DNA of 64,000 nt from Rhytidiadelphus loreus (taxonomy: Eukaryota; Streptophyta; Bryopsida; Hypnales; Hylocomiaceae): contig OX344762.1 in assembly GCA_947034895.1 (NCBI GenBank), forward strand, positions 85,492,981 through 85,556,980, given 5' to 3'. The stretch's first letter is position 1. Each line of letters opens with the position of its first letter. Positions 56,479 through 64,000 of this stretch are shown here, piece after piece. Position numbers and translations under genes: made by a program. The notes under the pieces are model-generated. The model searched no databases. It was not told the DNA's origin and was given only the letters and a program-made list of their open reading frames with translations.

Positions 56479-57163
56479 TGTGACATCAAGTTACCTTTGA
56501 AAGAAGGCAACAAGAGTAGCCCTTGCTACCTATGCTTTTGCTACCTATGCTTTTGAGGCATGCATAGCCAAACTATGAATCATTCATCCTTGATGATATT
56601 TCAACCAAATCATTTTGTTTATATAATAAAATGGAGCCCATTGCAATGCAATGACATTGAAAATGTTTTCAAATCAAGCTATAGGATTTCATTGAAAACT
56701 TGTTTGGATGTTATTAGAGTTTAGCAAGAATGAATGAATGAACAATTTAAAACAAACCTATTGGCAACACAACTAACAACAAAAAAGATTCTTCAAATTG
56801 GAAGATTTCATTGAATAAAGGTTTGGATATCATTAGGATTTTGCAAGAATGAATGAAAAACTGTGAGGATGAAAACGTGACACACTACACTGTAGCACAT
56901 TTAATTAATGCAAGTGATATTATTGCTCTGTAATCAAATGTTCCGAACTGTTTCTCAGAACATTCTTCAGACCTTGTTTGTTTGAACAATCCACTTTTAC
57001 GCTCAATGCTCAATGTGAGCGGCATGTTGCTTGCGTTGTACACATTTCCAAAATTTTAATGAAGAATACTTTTGGGCCCTTTTTGTAAAGGAAAATAATG
57101 TTTTTTCAAAGTGAATTTATTCGCTGCACACTCAACCTCACTGTCATAAATTAAAAATGAGCC

Positions 57164-57374
57164 AGGAAGGATTGACCCATGTATTGCCCCCTGTTTTACC
57201 CCTGCAGAAAACACTGAAATTTTTTTTTGCCGCATATGATAAACTCTTAAAATTGTGAATTCATAATTGCTATTTTGTACCACTCAAAGAAATAGAAAAT
57301 TTAAGTGGTGCAAAATAGGGGGGATTTTTTACACTTACCCTTCAATGGGGCAATACATGGGTCAATCCTCCTTG
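57164..57374. mobile_element. Foldback MITE with 22-bp perfect inverted ends
   Basis: GGATTGACCCATGTATTGCC and its exact inverse lie at 57169 and about 57369. The inner part also folds (ctattttgtaccact / aagtggtgcaaaatag). No clear target duplication was seen. It has no coding frame. Confidence 0.8.
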
Positions 57375-57385
57375 TTCCACCAGCC

Positions 57386-58217
57386 TTAACCCCAAAGTGA
57401 CATCCAATTTCCAGGCGGGCATTGAATAGAAAAGAGTTGCTCAAATATAAACGTTACTTCGATAGCATCTGAGGACTTCCAGATGCATCTGACTATGCAA
57501 TCCAATCGATCGTTTGCACCTGTACGTCGTCAAAAAAAATCAACCGTAAAATCCTCTTTCATGTTGCTTTTTTCTTCCTGTTTAGGATGGTACAGTGCAG
57601 CAAAAAATCACTGATTCGGCACAAAAGTTAATGTCGGGGTCGTTTCACCTGTGGAGGACATTGAAATAGTGCTAACAATAAACTACAAAGTTCTAGACCG
57701 CAACATAATCTACTGAGTCCACTTGGGAAAATTGAAAAAACTTCAAATCCTTGCCGCACACGAATGACATAAGACAAGCATGTCCACGTGGTGACTTCCA
57801 CATCCTTGAATTTTTTTTAAAAATACAAAGGGAGAGCACATATTTTGGATAATCGCTTTGGTGCAACTCAAAATCTTTCAAGTACAAGCAGTGAAATTTT
57901 TTTTTGAAGTGAATTGGACGCTCCAATCTGTAGTTTTTGGACAGAAAACACCCAACACTACCAAACTCCTTCATGAACCCTAATGCTTACTTGGCGTGGC
58001 TCACAACACTAGTTTTTTGGTAGTCCTAAAATTCAAATGCGTCCCAAAAATTGAGAATTCATCAGATTACTGAATGGAAGATGGCATTGGGAAGAACTCT
58101 CGAAGATCTACCAGACATCTGTAGAATACTTTTTCAATTGACGCCTCGAACTGTAAGTTCTGTCCTCCTAAAAAACTGCGAGGACACTTTATGTCCTGTT
58201 TGACGCTTTGGGGTTAA
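57386..58217. mobile_element. TTAA-flanked element of a second family
   Basis: Ends are TTAACCCCAAAG and inverted CTTTGGGGTTAA with TTAA on both sides (57386-57389, 58214-58217). The TIR differs from the CCCCTAAAGGACC family, but the phrase gaaaacacccaacactacc inside recalls aaaacactcaaaactacc of those elements. A 93-codon frame on the minus strand (57693-57974) has no recognisable domain. Confidence 0.7.
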
Positions 58218-58253
58218 GTGCCTCTGCCAGGCCCAAGACTCAAACACAGAACT

Positions 58254-59138
58254 TTAACCTCTGAAGGACCAAAAAACACTCAAATCTGCCATTTCTATAG
58301 CCAAAAGTAAAAAGAATTAAAAATTGTTTTTCTTCCCACATCTAAACATAGGATCGTACACCTAACTAGTATGAGAACATGTGGAAAAAATTTCAGAATT
58401 TTTGACCGCTTAGATTGAAAGATATCTGCGTTTAAAGTAAAAAAATCAAGTTTTTCAGCACATTGCGGGACTAGATTTTTTGACTTTGAACATTTTTAAC
58501 TTAAATTTTTTGCACTACAGAGTTTTGAGCTTTAAATCTTTATAGTGAAGAATTGAGTTATGAGTCTAGGGAAAAAAAAGAAATTCAAAAAAATTTAATT
58601 TTCATTCTTAAAAAATTGTTAAGTAGAAGTAAATGTGAGGTAGAAGGAAAATTTAAAATATTAATTTCTTCTAGACAGAATTAAAATGCACTAATTCCAA
58701 AGGCAAGATTGTTCTAGCAGAAAAACTAAACCATGTGGAACTTTTTTTTTTTAAATAGAAAAAATAGCATTCATAAATGAATCCTACAAGTTATTTTTTT
58801 CAAAAAGATGCTCTAATTGCCCGAAAAACAAGATTGTCTATAACTTTCTCATAACAAATGCAAATGGAATGAATCAAATCTTTCCACATAGACAAAAATA
58901 TAATCTACAAGAAAAAAAGTTCAATTTTCTTTTTGTTGCCCCTTGTCCCTTGTTTTGAGCTTATTTTGACATAACTTTTGTTCCCGGGCACTGATTGAAA
59001 AAAAATTATAATCCCACCAAGAATATCTTTTCTATCTTCAAAAAAAGTTTCAAAAAATCAGGGCAAAATTTCAGCCTATAGGTACCTGCCTGGAATCCCA
59101 TTTGTCCCCCGAAAGGACATTGGTCTTCTAGGGGGTAA
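58254..59138 (+). mobile_element. TTAA-flanked TIR element 4
   Basis: Begins TTAACCTCTGAAGGACC and ends TGGTCTTCTAGGGGGTAA, so the right TTAA has mutated to GTAA. Internal text (gatatctgcgtttaaagt, acattgcgggacta, gctctaattgcccgaaaaac) matches elements 1 and 3 in the same order. Length 885 bp, non-coding. Confidence 0.85.
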
Positions 59139-59284
59139 CTTACATGTTCGAACACCTAAAAGCATCAAAGTAAGAATTTGATAATATTTTTTTATCATTA
59201 AATTGCTTTAATTTTTTTTGTCTTTTAAAAGAAATATCAAATACCCTTTGCATGTATTTTTTGGAGACCAGACTATCCCAAAAG

Positions 59285-60357
59285 TCCTCTTGAAAGTTTG
59301 AGTAGGTACCTATGGTCTCAATTTTTGGCTAGATTTTTTGAAAATATTTTTTATAATAGAAAAATTGATTAGCTTTCTGATAATATAATATTTATTTCAA
59401 TCAGCGTCCTGGAACAAAAGTTATGTGACAATAAGACCAACTAAATTTGTTTTTGAACTCAATTTTAACAATTTTTCAAAAAAAAGGTGCATGTGGTTTA
59501 GTTTGCTTTCTTGAACAATCTCATCATTGAGATTAGTGCATCTCAATTCTATCTTAGAGCTATCAGTAATTTAGTTTTTCCTTCTATCTTGTACCTACTT
59601 CAACTTCACAAATTATTAAAGAATGAAAATTACATTTTTTTATGAAAGAAAATTCCAAATTCTCAAGTCAATTCTTCAACATAAAAATATTTTAATTTAC
59701 AATCTATAGTACAAAAATTTAAGTTAACAAGATTCAAAGCCTTATAATCTAAATTGGTTAAGAAACAAAAAAATCTTGTTTTCTTCACATTGTTCTTTAC
59801 AAAATTATTAAATAGAATTAGGTTGAGATATAATGAAAATCTAAATTGTTAATAAATCTATAATGGAATTGAAACATATTAGTTTCAAGAAAAAACTGTT
59901 CTAAAAAGCAAACTTAACCATGTGGAATTTAATTTTTTGAAAAACTTTGAAAATTGAGTTAAAAAAAGAATCCTACTTTAAATTATTTTTTAAAGAAGAT
60001 GCTTTGATTGCCTAAAAAATAAGAGTCTCTATAACTTTCTCATCACTAGTTCAAATAGAATGAACCAAATCACTCCATATAGACTAAAGTATTTTCTATG
60101 AGAAACAAAATTTTAAAATTTTAATTTTGAGTTTTGTGATTTTTTTGGTACGACTTGTTGAACTCCATTTTGAGCTTAGGTGGCATTACTTTTTCTCCCA
60201 AACACTGATTGAAGTAAAAATTACATTCCTAAAAAGCCAATGTGTTTTTTTATCTTTAAAAAAAGTTTCAAAACATTACATCAAAAATTGAGATCATAGT
60301 AACTTGTCCAAATCTTTAAATGCCCTTCGAGGGGACATTTAGGACTTCAAGGGTTAA
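59285..60357 (+). mobile_element. Diverged TTAA-family element with inverted long arms
   Basis: The right half (about 59870-60357) matches the right half of the TTAA family and ends cttcgaggggacatttagga followed by cttcaagggttaa. The left part (59300-59580) is the same sequence in reverse (gagtaggtacctatggtctc, gtcctggaacaaaagtta). It is thus a foldback-like derivative; the exact left terminus is unclear. Confidence 0.65.
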
Positions 60358-60830
60358 CTTTAATTTTTTATTTGATTGGATTTTCAGTTTTGAATCTTTA
60401 TTGTTTAGAATTGAATTGAAAATCTAAGAAAAAATGATCACAAATTGATTTTCATTCTTTAAAAGAATGTTAAGTAAAAGTACAAGATGAAAGATGAAAG
60501 ATACAAGATGGAACAAAAAATTTAATTGTTAATAGTTAATTCTAAAATGGAATGAAACATGTCAAACCTAACATTTAGATTTGTTTTAGCTTGTAATCCA
60601 TGTAGATGCTGAAGACACTTTTGTTTGAAAAATAAGAAAAATTGAATTTGGAAATAAATACAATACATCAATTACTCCAGAAGATACCTCAATTGCCTAC
60701 ATAATTCTTCATAACTTTCATAGCCCTAGTCCAAATGGAGTGAATTAGAGCATTTTATGTAAACATAAATAAATTTAATTAAAATAATAATAATTTAATT
60801 TTGAATTTGTATATGCTACTCATGCTCAAG
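60358..60830 (+). mobile_element. Old TTAA-family fragment
   Basis: Text such as gaatctttattgtttagaattga, tcattctttaaaagaatgtt and ataactttcatagccctagtccaaatgga parallels the middle of elements 1 to 4 but is strongly diverged. No termini remain. Confidence 0.5.
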
Positions 60831-60959
60831 TGTTTCATTGGTACTCAGGAAGGCATAATATTTTTTCCTAAGTATTGCATACTTTTGGCAGAGTTCAAAT
60901 GTGGATAATTTGACTATGGTTTGTCATGTCTTTGGTCTATTTTCCCTTAACTTAGGATA

Positions 60960-61240
60960 AAATACACATGGTTAAGTCTTGGTTGGCGGATAAATAAAGA
61001 AGCTCAACGAAAGAATAATAGAACTTTGTAGGCGCTTATTTATCCACCCTTGGTAAATAATTGATCACAACCAGGTTCTTGTTTTTACTTCTACCTACAA
61101 GTGTTTAGACTTTAGAGTCAATCCATTGTGCCTTCTAAGCAATGGATATTTTTTATTCTCTAATCAGTTATGGTTGCTAAGGAGGAAAAAACCAACTAAT
61201 TAAGCTACAAGATTTTGCTTAACTAAATTGGGCTCTAAAC
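60960..61240. repeat. Family X repeat, inner part, inverted copy
   Basis: Reverse-complement match to about 5060-5260, as described there. The DNA from 61241 to 62340 shows no clear gene; short frames there lack recognised domains. Confidence 0.6.
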
Positions 61241-62344
61241 TGTTGTGGTGGTTTTGGAGTAGAGATAGGTGCATTTCTATCTAAGCCACTAGAAGTAGTA
61301 GGATATCTCGTGCCATTTTCAAAACATCAAATGCTAATCCATCCACCTCCTGAGGCAAAAGATATTGAAAGATGAAGTTTAATTACTATTAGTGCCCAAA
61401 CTTCATTTGTTAATTGCTACTGGCCTAAATGTCAAAACTAATTTCTAATTTGACCTTTGGCCTTGGGATATTTTTTACTTCTATTCCTACAATTTTGTTC
61501 CTTGTGGATGAAGTTGACTATTTTTCATTTACTATGACCTTTGAACTTCATCCATCAATATCTCATTCAATTCTACTATGATTTCGATATATTTTAGGTT
61601 TTTGGAAACCTCTAGACCTCTACTTTAAGGTTTCCCTCAATTCTAACATGATCATAGTTCTACCTACCTCTAGCTCTCGGCCTTGCTAACAATTGTCAAG
61701 TTCAGAAAGCATGGAAGGAGTGAGATGGCTTAATGCCTTACCTCGTGTTGAAGTTTGCGCAAGAAGTTGCTAAGATCCCCCTCCGACCCTATGCTTGTAG
61801 TCATTTTTTGCTCTTGGAAAGTTAGCCAAGTCCCCTTTATAAATGTTGGGCCAACAAGTCTCTAAATTTAGAGGTATCCTTCCTTTATTCCTTCTTTTTC
61901 CTTTCTTTACACACTATTGATGTCCACCCTATTTATTTCTACACTAATGACTCTTACGCTAAACTCTTACGCCGCATCGGTATTTACCAACCTTCCTTAC
62001 ACCACTCGTGGGGCATGACCTTTTTGGTTCTTACGCTTGGCTTGGCTTATCCCATGAACCTCAATGGTTCCTCCTTATCCTTTCTTCTACGCGGTGTCTC
62101 CCCTTCCCCATCTCACTTAGTCGTGGTGAAAGCTCTTGTGGAGAAGCCTGATGTTACATGCGGAGCACTTTATACTTTGTAGATGCTATTTCCTCCTCCT
62201 ATCTACCTCTTGTGGCAATTTCTTTAGCTTAACGAGAGTTGTGGATTCCTTTTGGTGTGCTTGGTGTTATCTCCAAGGGATGAGCCATCTTGATATCCTT
62301 GAATGTGTAAGTTTAGGAGTTTTTTTTAGTTCCTCCTTGGAACC

Positions 62345-63075
62345 CACATAACCCCAATAGTAATCCCCGAGACCCCAGATCCGAGTAGTAATCTCCTGAA
62401 ATCTAGACCCTCCAAAGCTCCAGAACCCCACAATAATCCTCCAAAGCCCTAAAACCCCAATAGGACCCCAAAAGCCTCGAACGCAACAGTAACCTCCCGA
62501 AATCCCAAACCGCAGTAGAACCTCCCAAAGCCCCAGAACCCCAATAGTAATCCCTCAAAGCCTAGAACCCTAGCAGGACCCCCGAAGCCCTAGAACCCCA
62601 ACAACAATCCCCCAAAGCCCAAAACTCCAATAAGCACTAGAAGAAACCCATGTTTTTTGTGACAAACCCTTATTTTTTCTGACGCATTTTTTTAATGTCT
62701 AAGTTGACATTTAGCTGTTTTTATGTTTTTTTATGACATCCAAATGATCTAATGAACATTATTAAAAACATAAACCAACTAAATGTCAACTTAGACATAA
62801 AAAAAATGCGTAAGAAAAAATAAGGGCTTGTCACAAAAAACATGGGATTCTTCTAGTGAGGACCCCCCAAAGTCCTAGTAGTAATCCCACAAAGCCCTAA
62901 TCTAGTTCCAATACTCGGCCAGTGTTAATACCCAGTCAACCCTCCGATGCCTAGACTCCAACACTAACCCCCAAGCCCCAGACACTAGTAGGACCCTCTA
63001 AAGTTCCAGAACCCCAAGAAAACCTATGAAGAATAGACCTAGCAGTAATCTCCAAACGCCTAGATCCCGGCAGTA
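62345..63075. repeat. C-rich degenerate tandem array
   Basis: Units like aaagccctagaaccccaata followed by gtaatccccc recur about every 30-33 bases. The array resembles, in reverse, the GC-rich arrays at the left edge. It is interrupted by the foldback element at 62635-62858. Confidence 0.8.
62635..62858. mobile_element. 224-bp CACTA-ended foldback element
   Basis: The element begins CACTAGAAGAAACCCATG and ends with the inverted CATGGGATTCTTCTAGTG. The two arms of about 100 bases pair almost perfectly (gtgacaaacccttattttttctg, atgtctaagttgacatttag). Its RNA would form a long hairpin. The flank shows AG on both sides, so the target duplication is two or three bases. It interrupts the C-rich array. 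Confidence 0.9.
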
Positions 63076-64000
63076 ACTTGCCTTGGTGCTTTTGAGCTTG
63101 CCAAACAAAACTTTTGCCCTTACTCCCTTAGGGAAAAGGAAAAAAAACAAAGAAAAGAGAGGGGGATTGGCCTTTGGCCCCTATCCTAAAAGTAATACCT
63201 TACTTTTTGGACACTAAACTTTGACTAGTTTCCAACATGTTTTGGAAACTAAACTTTAGAGCTAACCACTCGGGTTTTCCTAAGTTTTGTTGTTAGTTCA
63301 AGTTTAATATCTAATCTAAGACTTCCTTGACCCCTGGTGTTCAAAGCTCTACCATTTGGGAATTTTAACACGCAATCTAGGACTTAAGGCTTAGTATCAC
63401 AACAAGGGTTCGAAGCTTGGTTGTCCCTAATGGAGATCGTCCAGGCAAAAGATAAAGTAGACAAGAGTGGTTAGTTGATGCCTATTATTTCATCCACAGG
63501 GCTTGGTTAGTTCAATGAGGTTAGTATGAGAACTATAATCATGCCACAACAAAACTAGAGGTCGTCCAAAGCGGCATTGCCAAGGTACAGTGGAGGGAGA
63601 TCTCTAGGGTTAGTACCTAACCAAGGAGAAAAACAAGGAACACCAAAGCATACAACAATCCAAGGTAGGGACTAAAAAGAACCCAAGTGACTTCACAAAG
63701 CATGCAAGAAGTAGAGGGACCCCCGAAGTCCTCTACAAGCTTGCGGAACAACCCACAAGAATAAAAAAGGGCCTTTAAAAGACACCATTCCAAACTTCCT
63801 AGTGCAAGAAAAGTGACCAATGAAAACATCAACAAAAAGTGGATCCAATGGCCCTTTTATACTCTTTCAGGGTGCCCATCTCCTCTCTTTCTAACTTAGG
63901 TAATCCTATTACTTTAGATTTTCATCCTTATCTTTAGGATTTTCATCTCTTTTAGGGTTTTTACACTAGTCCAACACTATAACTTTTGGAATTCAACTTC
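63076..64000 (-). repeat. Dispersed repeat family X, right copy
   Basis: 63100-63600 matches 1-480 in reverse. Further out, 63600-64000 on the minus strand reads like a promoter-bearing terminal sequence with a TATA box, gtataaaaggg, near 63853-63863. No coding frame with a recognised domain is present. The window ends inside the repeat. Confidence 0.6.

Noticed and set aside
57693..57974. 93-codon minus frame inside a TTAA element as a transposase
   Set aside because: It is far too short for a piggyBac transposase and shows no DDD-type motif.
63617..63835. Hydrophobic minus-strand frame at the right edge
   Set aside because: Leucine- and phenylalanine-rich frames are common in this AT-rich repeat; it lies in what looks like a leader or LTR downstream of a TATA box.
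1..64000. CRISPR arrays, tRNA or rRNA genes, organelle-derived DNA
   Set aside because: No regular spacer-repeat array, cloverleaf gene or recognisable plastid or mitochondrial gene was seen. The tandem arrays here lack unique spacers.

Overview
This window looks like nuclear DNA of a land plant with a large, repeat-rich genome. The evidence is one intact plant-type methionine gamma-lyase gene, a 20-kb Ty3/gypsy retrotransposon with a plant-type primer-binding site, and a decayed plant-style Helitron in AT-rich DNA. I cannot name the species. A non-flowering plant is possible, but that is a guess.

Only one gene is convincingly intact: a single-exon, GC-rich methionine gamma-lyase at 52795-54153 (+). 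Everything else that can be identified is mobile-element DNA, mostly nested.

Left part (1-5342): a GC-rich dispersed repeat with degenerate tandem arrays, interrupted by a 575-bp solo LTR (5-bp duplication GAAGG) and by a 939-bp terminal-inverted-repeat (TIR) element flanked by TTAA. The same dispersed repeat returns in opposite orientation at the right edge (about 60960-64000).

5343-25765: a nested block. A small TA-flanked TIR element is split by a 20,011-bp LTR retrotransposon (5477-25487, target duplication CAAAG). The retrotransposon has long LTRs, a PBS, pre-gag reading frames, gag, zinc knuckles, protease, RT, RNase H, integrase and a third reading frame with coiled-coil character. 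Its 5' LTR holds a TTAA element, and the 3' LTR gives the empty site. Its pre-gag region holds a TIR element of about 1 kb. Its integrase is split by a 2.9-kb insertion containing another LTR in reverse orientation. The coding region carries many stops and frameshifts although the two LTRs are nearly identical.

25766-29880: decayed repeats, including a 41-bp minisatellite. 29900-34340: a decayed Helitron with N-terminal, Rep and PIF1-type helicase remnants and a clear hairpin plus CTAG 3' end. 35077-37053: another TTAA element containing two further nested elements. 40615-41197: an element that shares its interior with one of those two but has different ends. 41198-52000: AT-rich DNA with old repeats.

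52040-54180: the gene island. 54154-60830: further small elements and a cluster of TTAA elements. In all, at least six TTAA-flanked elements with ends TTAACCCC..GGGGTTAA (two TIR families) can be recognised. They look like non-autonomous piggyBac-type transposons, and I see no transposase for them. They are the most unusual recurrent signal in the window.
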